The notes beneath the pieces are model-generated. The model was not told where the DNA came from, did not search any database, and saw only the letters and a program-made list of their open reading frames with translations. The position numbers were made by a program, and so were the translations under genes. From Tepidisphaeraceae bacterium (GTDB taxonomy: Bacteria > Planctomycetota > Phycisphaerae > Tepidisphaerales > Tepidisphaeraceae), in assembly GCA_035998445.1 (NCBI GenBank), contig DASYHQ010000051.1:62001-126000 (forward strand): a stretch of DNA of 64,000 nucleotides. The letters are read 5' to 3'. Below, piece after piece: positions 48,807 through 56,762 of this stretch. Each line of letters begins with the position of its first letter. The first letter of the stretch is position 1.

Positions 48807-50738
48807 TTGATCACGTCATTCAAACCTTTCACCGACGGCTTCTACGAGACCGGCCACCAGGTGCATGACTGGGTCCTGCGCGAAGCGCGCGGCCACTTCC
48901 AAACCGACCGCGCCCGCCGCGCGAAGGTTACCGACGCCGCGTCGTTCGCCGCCTATCGCGAGCACGTGCGGGTGCAGTTTCTGAAGTCGATCGGCGGCCT
49001 GCCGCAAGAGAAGGTGGAGGCCGCGCCCATCGAGACCGGCCGCATCGCGGGGGACGGCTACGCGATCCGAAAGCTGATCTACCAGGCGCTGCCCGGCTAC
49101 TACGTCACCTCGCTGCTCTACGTGCCCGACGGGCTGAAGGCCCCGGCCGCAGGCGTGTTGATGGCGTGCGGGCACAATGGCGCGGGCAAGGCGGCGCCGG
49201 CGTACCAGAAGGTCTGCATCGACCTGGTGCGCACCGGCTTCGTGGTGCTGATCATCGACTCGCCGGGACATGGGGAGATGGTGCAATGCCTCGACGCCGA
49301 GACCGGCCAGCCGATCGTCGGGATTAATACCGTAGAACACAGCTTTTTACAGATTTCCTCATCCATTTTAGGTCAGAACGTCGCGCGGTACTTCCTGATC
49401 GCCGCGATGCGTGGAATCGACCTGCTCGAGAGCCTGCCCGAGGTGGACGCAAGCCGGATTGGCGCCACGGGCAACTCCGGCGGGGGCACGCTCACGCAGT
49501 ACCTGATGGTGACCGACCCGCGCGTGCGGGCCGCGATGCCGTGCTGCTCGGTCAGCACGCGCGAGAGCTACCTGCACACCGGCTCGCGCGCTTACGACGG
49601 CGAACAGAACCTGTTCGGCTGCCTGCCGGGCGGGGTCGATTACACCGACTTCCTAGCTGCCTTCGCGCCCCGCCCGGTGCGCGTGGGGGCAGCCGAGTTC
49701 GACTTCTTTGCCATCGAGGGGGTCGAGCAGGCCGTCGACGATGCGCACCGCGTCTACAGCGCGCTAAACGCCGAGGCGGCGATCGATCTGTGCATCGCCG
49801 TGGGTGAATCGCACGGCTACTCCACGCGCCTGCGGCGCGGGTGCGTCGACTGGTTCGCACGACACCTGCAGGGGCGCCCGGTCGAACCGTTGACCGACGA
49901 CCCCGCGGTTCGCACGCCGGCCGAATTGCAGTGCACGCGTTCGGGGCAGGTAATGCGTGAATTTGCCGATGCGCGGTCGATCCTGGACCTCAACCGCGAA
50001 ACTTGGCAACGGCAGCAGCCGATGACGCCATCGATTACGCGCGACGAGCTCGCGGCGCTCTTGAAGTTGCCCCCCGCGACCCCGCTGCGCGCCCGCCGGA
50101 CGTCGCGCAGCGAGGGGGACGGCTGGACCGCCGAGCGCCTGTTCTTCTTCAGCCAACCCGGCATCGTCACGACAGCGGTGATCTACCTTCCCCGCACGCC
50201 GGTCACGCGCGCGACGCTGCTGCTGGTGCCCGATGGCACCGAGGGGCAGGAACCCTTCGCTAACGACATCGGTCAGCGCGTGGCCGCGGGCCAGGTCGTG
50301 ATGGTCTTCGACGTGCGGGGCACGGGTGCCGTGAAGATGAACAAACGGAACGACGGCGCCGGCCTGGCCTTTCGCAGCACCGAGTTCCGCGTCGCCAGCG
50401 ATCACTTCCAACTCGGCACCAGCCTCGCGGCCCGTCGGGCATACGACGTGCGGCAGGCACTGGCCTACCTGCGCGGGCGACCCGAGGTCACCGCCACCAC
50501 TCCAGTCGAACTCGTCGGCCGGGGCTGGCCCGCGATTTACGGCCTGCTGGCGGCGGCGCTGGACGGTAAACTGACGGCGTGCGACGTGGAGCTTGGGGTC
50601 GACTCTTGGGAGACCGCGTTCGAACCACGGCCACTCGAAAGTACGGCGATTTCCGAGTCGCTCATCCTGCCGGAACTCGCCGGGCGCGCCGATCTGGTCG
50701 ACCTTCATCGCTTGGCCAACGACAGCGAAAGCAAATAG
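48807..50738 (+). CDS. Two-domain alpha/beta hydrolase, second domain lacking a nucleophile
   Basis: 643 residues from TTG 48807, with GGAG 8 nt upstream; ATG 48768 (656 residues) is the alternative. Residues about 90-360 are an acetyl-xylan-esterase-like alpha/beta hydrolase: AGVLMACGHNGAGK, VLIIDSPGHGEM, the nucleophile elbow IGATGNSGGGTLTQY, an acidic-residue region EFDFFAIEGVEQ and a histidine in GESHGYS. Residues about 400-640 look like a second hydrolase fold (AERLFFFSQPGIVTTAVIYLP, ATLLLVPDGTEGQ, VVMVFDVRGTGA), but the elbow reads VELVGRGWPAIY with no Ser, so this half is probably non-catalytic. No signal peptide. It deacetylates internalised sugars presumably; substrate unknown. Confidence 0.85.
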   Translation: MITSFKPFTDGFYETGHQVHDWVLREARGHFQTDRARRAKVTDAASFAAYREHVRVQFLKSIGGLPQEKVEAAPIETGRIAGDGYAIRKLIYQALPGYYVTSLLYVPDGLKAPAAGVLMACGHNGAGKAAPAYQKVCIDLVRTGFVVLIIDSPGHGEMVQCLDAETGQPIVGINTVEHSFLQISSSILGQNVARYFLIAAMRGIDLLESLPEVDASRIGATGNSGGGTLTQYLMVTDPRVRAAMPCCSVSTRESYLHTGSRAYDGEQNLFGCLPGGVDYTDFLAAFAPRPVRVGAAEFDFFAIEGVEQAVDDAHRVYSALNAEAAIDLCIAVGESHGYSTRLRRGCVDWFARHLQGRPVEPLTDDPAVRTPAELQCTRSGQVMREFADARSILDLNRETWQRQQPMTPSITRDELAALLKLPPATPLRARRTSRSEGDGWTAERLFFFSQPGIVTTAVIYLPRTPVTRATLLLVPDGTEGQEPFANDIGQRVAAGQVVMVFDVRGTGAVKMNKRNDGAGLAFRSTEFRVASDHFQLGTSLAARRAYDVRQALAYLRGRPEVTATTPVELVGRGWPAIYGLLAAALDGKLTACDVELGVDSWETAFEPRPLESTAISESLILPELAGRADLVDLHRLANDSESK

Positions 50739-50875
50739 TTCGCAAATCTTCCCTTAGCCGTGAACGGACAAGTATTAGCGACCGCATAAGCGGCCGGTTC
50801 TGCGCGTCTGCACCACCGGAATCCAACAAAAAAGTGGCCCCAAGCATGCAACAATTGTATGATTCGGTTGGGACG

Positions 50876-50887
50876 TTGTACGTGCAA
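50876..50887. promoter_or_regulatory. Palindromic site TTGTACGTGCAA before the LacI gene
   Basis: A near-perfect 12-bp palindrome centred on ACGT, 12 bp upstream of the GTG start of the LacI-family gene. It could be an autoregulatory operator; the central CG and T/A flanks are typical for this family. Another palindrome, ACAATTGT, is at 50851-50858. Confidence 0.35.
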
Positions 50888-50899
50888 AGGAAAACATAG

Positions 50900-51967
50900 G
50901 TGCTGAGCAAAACGATCAAGCCTCGTAAAATCATCGCTGAGAATGGCAAATCGTTCGCGTTGCGTGACCTTGCGAAGCTGGCCTCGGTCGATGTCAGCAC
51001 CGTTTCGCGCGCGTTGAACAACGATCCGCGCGTTAAACCGACACGGGCAGCCATGATTCGCGAGTTGGCCGAGCAGATCGGCTACCGGCCGCGTCCGCTG
51101 CGCAGCAAACGTGCCCGGTCGGTCGGGTTGCTGGTTCCGCCCACGCCTGCGGGTGGGTACGACCAGTTTCTGGAGCGCATCGGTTGGGCCGCCCAGCGCG
51201 TGCTGGCCCAGCGGAAGATGCACGTGAACCTCGAGGTGGTAGGCGAGAACGGCTCTCGCCAGCTGCCGGCCATCGTCGAGCAGAACCGCGTGGATGGCGT
51301 CCTGCTCGCCGGCGCGTCTTCACCTGAACTCGCGCGGCAGATTCGCGAGCTGGGCATGCCGGCCGTCGGCATCAACGGCTCGATGGAACTGCTGGGGATC
51401 AGCTGTGTCCGCTCTGATCCGGCACCGGCCATCCACCAGGCCATCCTGAATCTGGCGGCCCGTGGACACGAGTCGTTCGCGCTGCTGATGAAAGCGATGA
51501 ACTTCCCGACCGCCCACGCGCGCCACAGCGCTTACCTAGAGTCGTTAAAAGAGTTAGGGATCGACGCGAACCCCGAATGGATCGTCACCGACCTTCAGGA
51601 AGACCTCGCCGGCGGGCGCGAGGGCGTGCGCCAACTCCAAGAGCGGGGGGCGCTACCGACCGCCATCCTGTGCGAGAACGACTGGCTGGCCCTAGGGGCG
51701 ATGCACGAGCTGCAGCGACAGCAGATCCGCGTGCCGCAGGACGTCAGCGTCGTCGGCCACGATGACCTGTGGGTCTGCGAACGCCTCGAGCCCACCCTGA
51801 CCAGCATCCAGCGCGCCGAAGGCGAACTGGTGGAAAAGGCGGTCGACCTGCTGGTCGACCACATCGAGGACCGCCAAAAGGAACCGATCGAAATTCTTTT
51901 GCAAGGCAACATGGTCTGGCGCCAAAGCACCGGCCCGGCCCCCCAGCGCCTGCTCAATCGCAAATAA
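50900..51967 (+). CDS. LacI family transcriptional regulator
   Basis: 355 residues starting at GTG 50900. The HTH is at about residues 19-45 (ALRDLAKLASVDVSTVSRALNNDPRV), followed by the hinge helix ending PRPLRSKRARSVGLLVPP. The C-terminal sugar sensor has VDGVLLAGAS, MPAVGINGSMELLGISCVRSDP, GHESFALLMKAM, ILCENDWLALGAM, VPQDVSVVGHDDLWVCERLEPTLTSI. Typical repressors of this family leave DNA when a sugar binds; they control adjacent degradation genes. It stands between the esterase and prepilin genes. The first 15 residues (MLSKTIKPRKIIAENG) are an unusual extension before the HTH. Confidence 0.92.
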   Translation: MLSKTIKPRKIIAENGKSFALRDLAKLASVDVSTVSRALNNDPRVKPTRAAMIRELAEQIGYRPRPLRSKRARSVGLLVPPTPAGGYDQFLERIGWAAQRVLAQRKMHVNLEVVGENGSRQLPAIVEQNRVDGVLLAGASSPELARQIRELGMPAVGINGSMELLGISCVRSDPAPAIHQAILNLAARGHESFALLMKAMNFPTAHARHSAYLESLKELGIDANPEWIVTDLQEDLAGGREGVRQLQERGALPTAILCENDWLALGAMHELQRQQIRVPQDVSVVGHDDLWVCERLEPTLTSIQRAEGELVEKAVDLLVDHIEDRQKEPIEILLQGNMVWRQSTGPAPQRLLNRK

Positions 51968-52124
51968 ACCCGTCGACAAGGTGATTCGATGTTGAAACAG
52001 TTGACAAAGAAACCCGGAATAAAAATCCAACAGTTGCATTTCCGCGTTTGTGTGGTAGGTTGAGGGGGTAGAGTAGTTATTTCATTTCCCTGTCCGCCCA
52101 CATCCTTTTGTTCCGGAGGCCGCG

Positions 52125-53015
52125 GTGCCAAATAACCAACAGATGCGTCATCGGTCGAACCGCCCGATCACTGGTTTCACGCTGGTCGAGCTGCTTGTCG
52201 TTATCGGAATTATCGCGCTGCTCATCTCGATGCTGTTGCCCGCCTTGAACAAAGCCCGGGCGGCGGGTGCGAAGATCACCTGCGCCAGCAACCTGCGGCA
52301 GGTCATGATCGGCACGATCATGTACTCCAATGACAATAGGGGTTCCTTCCCCTGTTTTTATTGGAATGCGACAAGAACGAACTACAATGCTTCCCGAGTT
52401 CGACCCGCAGCGCTGTTGAGCACCGGCAATCGCGGTCCGGTCTATCTGTCTCCGAAGGTCTGGGACTGCCCATCCGATGACACCCGCGGCAGAGACTTCG
52501 TCTCAGATCAAAGCACAGGCGCCTTTTATCCCGCCGGGGGATACAAGGCGGGTGGCGGTGCTAATAGTTGGTTCGCTACCTCCGGTAGTTTGATGACCGA
52601 TAAGACCGTCGAGATGAACATCTCGTACGGCATCAACCGCACAGCGGGTTATGTTGACAACGAAAGCGGCTCGCCTGCGCTTTTCGCCATCTACAAACCC
52701 GCCAACCGTGGCGGGCGGTCGATCACAGACCCGATCTACTTCGACATGGAAGCCGGCGTCGACGGCGCGCAGCATTCATTGGAATGGCAGCATACGTGGT
52801 TCAGTCGGCTGACGGGTGGCTATGGAGATTCGCGGTACTCGGGCCGGCACAACGGGTACATCAACGTCGCCGCCGGAGATGGTCACGTCGAGTCGATTAA
52901 GATCCCACGTCGATTTAACACAAATTCTGGTGGCGTCGGCATGACCGGTGCCGAAATGCGACCATTCGTCAATGACGTGTCGCGCAACAGGGCGAATCAG
53001 AAGCAGTATCAATAA
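52125..53015 (+). CDS. DUF1559-like prepilin-type protein with H-X9-DG motif
   Basis: 296 residues starting at GTG 52125, with GGAGG nine nt upstream. A type IV prepilin signal is clear: basic N-terminus, cleavage after G17, F18 methylation site and E22 at +5 ([20 protein letters not shown]). The C-terminal domain is planctomycete-specific and carries the H-X9-DG signature in [19 protein letters not shown]. These pseudopilin-like proteins are abundant in Planctomycetes and are thought to build extracellular pili or secretion filaments. The gene is preceded by a 158-bp upstream region and followed by a strong terminator. Its position between LacI and an esterase suggests sugar-responsive expression (inference). 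Confidence 0.93.
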   Translation: MPNNQQMRHRSNRPITGFTLVELLVVIGIIALLISMLLPALNKARAAGAKITCASNLRQVMIGTIMYSNDNRGSFPCFYWNATRTNYNASRVRPAALLSTGNRGPVYLSPKVWDCPSDDTRGRDFVSDQSTGAFYPAGGYKAGGGANSWFATSGSLMTDKTVEMNISYGINRTAGYVDNESGSPALFAIYKPANRGGRSITDPIYFDMEAGVDGAQHSLEWQHTWFSRLTGGYGDSRYSGRHNGYINVAAGDGHVESIKIPRRFNTNSGGVGMTGAEMRPFVNDVSRNRANQKQYQ

Positions 53016-53066
53016 GTAAGCCGCCGAGCCCGGACCACGCGACGGCAGGCCGAGTGCATAGCACGG

Positions 53067-53105
53067 TCCTTCCATTCATCATTTGATGGATGGAAGGATC
53101 TTTTT
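53067..53105 (+). terminator. Rho-independent terminator of the prepilin gene
   Basis: 14-bp stem (53067-53080 and 53085-53098, one G-U pair, 4-nt loop) followed by TCTTTTTATT. It lies 52 bp after the prepilin stop. Confidence 0.9.
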
Positions 53106-53206
53106 ATTCCGGAGTTCGTCTGGAAGGGTGGTGATTTGACGTTCTGGCTGGCAGCCCGAGCGTCTTCCGCGCTCAGGCCGATGGGTGGTCACGGAGCAGT
53201 GTCCTC

Positions 53207-54145
53207 ATGATTTTGACCCTACAGTTGGGCGCGACCCTGTTTTTGGTCGCTCTTATGGCAACTACCGGCACGGCGCAGCAGGATGCTGCCGCAACGCGGG
53301 TTACGACAGCGTCGTCGGACGTCAATCGAGCAGTGGTGGAAGAAGCCGTACATCCCTTGCGAGACATCCCGTATCTCGGGCCTGACCGCAAGGAAAAGAT
53401 GGACCTCTACCTACCCGCGGCGGCCGTAGAGGGGCAAAAGCGGCCGGCGATCGTGATCATTCACGGGGGTGGGTACACCGGTGGCAGCAAGTCGTCGAGG
53501 CGCGAGATCCAAATGGCGCAGACGCTTAGCGCCGCGGGATATGTGTGCGCCAGTATCGACTACCGCCTGGCCAGCAAGGGAAATCCCTCATGGCCCGGCG
53601 TGTTGGAAGACTGCCGCGCTGCCGTGCGATTCTTGCGGGCGCATGCCGATGAATACGGGATTGATCCGGAGCGCATCGGTGCCATCGGTGGCTCGGCTGG
53701 CGGGCTGCTGTCGCTGTTGCTGGGCACGCGCGAGGAGGCGCCGGCCGCCGACGGTATCAGTGGTCGAGTGAGCGCGGTCGTCGCGCTGTATGCCCCGACC
53801 GACCTGACCGTGACCGAGCGAGAGCGCACGGTCCTGATCGGCCATTCCCGTGCTGAGCGCCCCGACCTTCACAAGGTGGCCTCGCCGCTACATCGGTTGA
53901 CGCCCGATTATCCCCCAACGCTCCTCATTCATGGAACGGCCGACAAGACCGTCGAACTGGCGCAATCGGAACTGCTGAAGGCCGCCATGGAGAAGATGAA
54001 CCTCCAGCATGAGCTGATCGTCGTGCCGGGCGGCGCGCACTCCTTTCCATTAAAGAACGACGCCGTCGACTTTCGAGCTAAGGTCGTGGAATTCTTGGAT
54101 AGGTCGCTACGCGTTGCTCCGCTCCAGCTGAGCCCAGCGAGGTAG
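53207..54145 (+). CDS. Secreted alpha/beta hydrolase (carboxylesterase, BD-FAE-like)
   Basis: 312 residues with a signal peptide (about 1-24, LFLVALMATTGTAQ). Typical of the esterase/feruloyl-esterase-like group: oxyanion HGGGYTGGS, nucleophile elbow IGAIGGSAGGLLSLLLG, acid in THGTADKTVEL-type HGTADKTV, and catalytic His in PGGAHSFPL. Such proteins cleave acetyl or feruloyl esters on plant polysaccharides such as xylan. The mature protein is followed by a short C-terminal stretch rich in Leu/Arg. Expressed downstream of the prepilin terminator with its own start ATG 53207; no clear ribosome-binding site. Confidence 0.9.
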   Translation: MILTLQLGATLFLVALMATTGTAQQDAAATRVTTASSDVNRAVVEEAVHPLRDIPYLGPDRKEKMDLYLPAAAVEGQKRPAIVIIHGGGYTGGSKSSRREIQMAQTLSAAGYVCASIDYRLASKGNPSWPGVLEDCRAAVRFLRAHADEYGIDPERIGAIGGSAGGLLSLLLGTREEAPAADGISGRVSAVVALYAPTDLTVTERERTVLIGHSRAERPDLHKVASPLHRLTPDYPPTLLIHGTADKTVELAQSELLKAAMEKMNLQHELIVVPGGAHSFPLKNDAVDFRAKVVEFLDRSLRVAPLQLSPAR

Positions 54146-54496
54146 CAGCAGCCCGATCGTGCCTGTTGCGACAGCGACAACCCCACTTATTGTCTGGCGA
54201 TCATCTCAAAAAGGGCGTGGTGAATCCGCAACGTTAAGCTGCGTTCACAACTGCCGCGGTGTTGCCCCAAGGTATAAGTGTAAGTTGCTGCGCGGCGGCA
54301 GCGGGGTCGTTCTTCCGCTTCAAAACAAACATTCAACCACATCGGCTGCTGGCGCATTTCTCATGTCCAAACGTAAGCCTAGGTTGCCAACTGTTGGCAA
54401 AATGCTCGCATTGTTTTTGCAATTGTTGTAATCGGTGGTAAGTTTCACCGATCGCCCATGTCTTGGGTGTGACTGGAATTCATTTAGGAGGTGTTG
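54146..54496. other. Intergenic region upstream of the PEP-CTERM gene
   Basis: About 350 bp with no supported gene. It contains the palindromic site at 54384-54400 annotated separately and a ribosome-binding site AGGAG at 54486-54490 for the following gene. Weak hairpins include GTTGCTGCGCGGCGGCAGC near 54282-54301. Confidence 0.6.
54384..54400. promoter_or_regulatory. Near-perfect palindrome TTGCCAACTGTTGGCAA, likely operator
   Basis: A 17-bp palindrome with only its central base unpaired, 97 bp upstream of the PEP-CTERM start. It is followed closely by an A/T-rich stretch with TTTTTGCAATTG, suitable for a promoter. A looser relative, TTGAAACAGTTGACAA, lies at 51992-52007 before the prepilin gene. 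Related to the neighbouring LacI gene by position only. Confidence 0.5.
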
Positions 54497-55621
54497 ATGA
54501 ACGCGGTTGGTAAATTGGCTTGTGCGTGCGCCGGTGTGGTGCTTCTCAGTTCTCTTGTTCCCGCTGTCCATGGCGAGGCGGTCGTCGAGTGGCAATTTAA
54601 TGGTGACACGAACGTCGCCGCAAATGGTGACGTGGCCCTGACCACTCCCGTCGCAGGCACATCCGAGGTGTCACGCCTTGGCACCAACGTCGGCAACACG
54701 TACCAGGCGGGTTCCACCGGGATCAACACGACCCAATTCCAGTCGTTCTTGGGCACAGGGTACTACGACGCGCCGAGCGGCGATTCGGGTGGCGGCGTTT
54801 ACAACGAGTATGGGCTTCGCACGCTTGGCGGAAATGGTGAGGTGCGCGACTACTTCGGATTCAGCGGTTTCGGATCCTCGGCCAATGCGCGAGGTGGCAC
54901 CGCATACATGGTCATCCGACCGAAGGATGGCTTCACCTCGGGCACACGGGCGTTGATGGGCACCGGGTATAACTTCGGCGCGACCACGAGCACCGGCGCG
55001 CTTCGTCTCTATTCCTCGGGTGGCGCGGGCAACCCGCTGGTGTTCGAGGCAGGTATGGGTGAGCAACCGAACCGCAGCGGCCTTTACGGCGGTGCTGTGG
55101 ACACGGACATCAACGGCGACGGTGATGTTGGCGATTGGGTTATCGCCTCGACGTCGGCCACGACGAGCTGGGACTCGGACAGCTGGTACTTCATCGGGGC
55201 CAGCTGGCAGGGCGGCCAGGCACCGGTCCTGTATCTCCGCGAACTGAGCGAGGGCTCGGTCGCGGCGATCGGGCAGGCAGCGGCGGCGGGCGGCAACGTC
55301 GTCGCGGGGATTCCCAGCGTGACCGGTAACGTGGACCCCGGCGCAGGCGCGTTTGTCCTGGGCGCCTATCCGGTCGATTCAGGTGGTGGTCCCCGCATGC
55401 GTAACGCCGCGCTGGCCCAGTTCGCCTACGCCCGCCTCGACAACACGTTCAGCAGCACGGCGGACATGGCGGCGGTTTACGAGAGCCTCGTCGTGGCCGT
55501 GCCCGAACCGTCATCGCTGGCGATCGGCGCGGTGGCGGCGGGCCTGCTCCTTCGTCGACGCCGAGATGCGGTCGCTTCGTTCGACTGCCCGCATGTAACT
55601 TCGCCGGCTCGATCAGCATGA
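54497..55621 (+). CDS. PEP-CTERM sorting domain surface protein
   Basis: 374 residues from the ATG at 54497, preceded by AGGAG with 6-nt spacing. A signal peptide (about 1-27) is followed by a long beta-rich domain of the LamG-like type (VEWQFNGDTNVAANGD, RDYFGFSGFGSSAN, GTAYMVIRP, SWYFIGASWQG, APVLYLRELSEGS). The C-terminal exosortase signal is VPEPSSLAIGAVAAGLLLRRRR, so the protein is anchored or exported by the PEP-CTERM/exosortase route. Twenty residues follow the basic cluster, which is longer than usual. It lies among polysaccharide-degradation genes and may bind a glycan. No exosortase gene is in this window. Confidence 0.9.
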   Translation: MNAVGKLACACAGVVLLSSLVPAVHGEAVVEWQFNGDTNVAANGDVALTTPVAGTSEVSRLGTNVGNTYQAGSTGINTTQFQSFLGTGYYDAPSGDSGGGVYNEYGLRTLGGNGEVRDYFGFSGFGSSANARGGTAYMVIRPKDGFTSGTRALMGTGYNFGATTSTGALRLYSSGGAGNPLVFEAGMGEQPNRSGLYGGAVDTDINGDGDVGDWVIASTSATTSWDSDSWYFIGASWQGGQAPVLYLRELSEGSVAAIGQAAAAGGNVVAGIPSVTGNVDPGAGAFVLGAYPVDSGGGPRMRNAALAQFAYARLDNTFSSTADMAAVYESLVVAVPEPSSLAIGAVAAGLLLRRRRDAVASFDCPHVTSPARSA

Positions 55622-55650
55622 ATGAGGGGGTAAATCGGGCTGGCACTGCA

Positions 55651-55687
55651 AAACCGCAAGCGATCCTCAACGGGTCGCTTGCGGTTT
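55651..55687 (+). terminator. Hairpin terminator after the PEP-CTERM gene
   Basis: 16-bp stem AAACCGCAAGCGATCC (55651-55666) with 55672-55687, one G-U pair and a 5-nt loop. It lies 30 bp after the stop; the stem itself ends in GGTTT and only weak T-richness follows, so efficiency is uncertain. Confidence 0.6.
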
Positions 55688-55765
55688 CACCGCCATGCGA
55701 ACGGGCGATGGATTGGCCGCTACGCCCGATACTGCGACCCGGTCTGACGCTGTTCTCCATTTAGC

Positions 55766-56650
55766 ATGACGCGCAACGCCGACCTCACCATCGATCTGTG
55801 GACAAACGCTGTGCCTGGCGAGGTGGCCGGTCATACGGTGACTGAGCGGCTGCTCGATGACGATGGCGTGCAGCGCGTCTCGCACGTCGTGCGGCCGCAA
55901 CTCTTTGTGTTCAATGCCGATCCACACGCGAAGGCGGGCGGGCGAACGACCGTGCTGATCCTGCCGGGTGGGGGGTACAGCCGGCTGGCGATGCAACACA
56001 ATGGGGAGCATCCCGTGCAAGGATGGCTGAACAGCATCGGCGTGCACGTGGCGGTGCTGAAGTACCGATTGCCCAGCGACGAGATCATGCAGGACAAGTC
56101 CGTCGGCCCGCTGCAGGACGCGCAGCGGGCGGTCCGCCTTGTTCGACAGCGCGCCCACGAGTGGAGCGGCCAAGAGGCGATCGTCGGCATCTACGGCGGG
56201 TCGGCCGGTGGGCACCTCGCCGCCTCCGTTTGCACCTGGTTCGATGAGCGCATCTACCCGCTGGAAGCCAACGTCCCGACCGCTCGACCGGACTTTGCGA
56301 TGCTGATGTGCCCGGTCATCACGATGGTCGATCCACTGGTTCACGCCGGCTCGCGACGCGCGTTGCTCGGCGAGTCGCCCAGCAGCAAGCAACTGGATCG
56401 TTTCTCGGTCGAGAAACAGGTCGGGCCGCAGACGCCGCCGACGATCCTATTTCACGCGATCGATGACGGGTCGGTGTCGTACCAGAACAGCGTCCTGTAC
56501 CTGGAAGCGTTGCGACGCGCCGGCGTGCCGGCCGAATCGCATTTTTACGAGCGCGGCGGGCACGGTTTCAAACTTGGCAAAGCCGGTGAGAGCACCCTCG
56601 CCTGGCCCACCAACGCCGAGGCTTGGATGCGGATGCACGATTGGGTGTAA
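55766..56650 (+). CDS. Alpha/beta hydrolase (acetyl-esterase/lipase group, cytosolic)
   Basis: 294 residues without signal peptide. Features: oxyanion-forming LILPGGGYSRLA, elbow IVGIYGGSAGGHLAAS, catalytic acid in LFHAIDDGSVSY and His in ERGGHGFKLG. This is the family of small xylan or pectin acetylesterases and related lipases, with PGGGY in place of HGGGY. The upstream hairpin at 55651-55687 separates it from the PEP-CTERM gene. It is followed by the two GH16 genes on the same strand. The combination with the secreted esterase at 53207 suggests deacetylation both outside and inside the cell (inference). Confidence 0.9.
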   Translation: MTRNADLTIDLWTNAVPGEVAGHTVTERLLDDDGVQRVSHVVRPQLFVFNADPHAKAGGRTTVLILPGGGYSRLAMQHNGEHPVQGWLNSIGVHVAVLKYRLPSDEIMQDKSVGPLQDAQRAVRLVRQRAHEWSGQEAIVGIYGGSAGGHLAASVCTWFDERIYPLEANVPTARPDFAMLMCPVITMVDPLVHAGSRRALLGESPSSKQLDRFSVEKQVGPQTPPTILFHAIDDGSVSYQNSVLYLEALRRAGVPAESHFYERGGHGFKLGKAGESTLAWPTNAEAWMRMHDWV

Positions 56651-56762
56651 CGCCCTCACGGCGCCGGAAAGCGCACGAAATTCTTCGTTCACGTACGCCG
56701 GCGGGTGAATCAGCCCCCGGCGCGTTTTGTTTAGCCGTTGGCAGTCACCAAAGGACAGCATC

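Noticed and set aside
54166-54431. Small frames in the intergenic region before the PEP-CTERM gene
   Set aside because: No ribosome-binding site, no recognisable domain and unusual composition; the region instead holds an operator-like palindrome.
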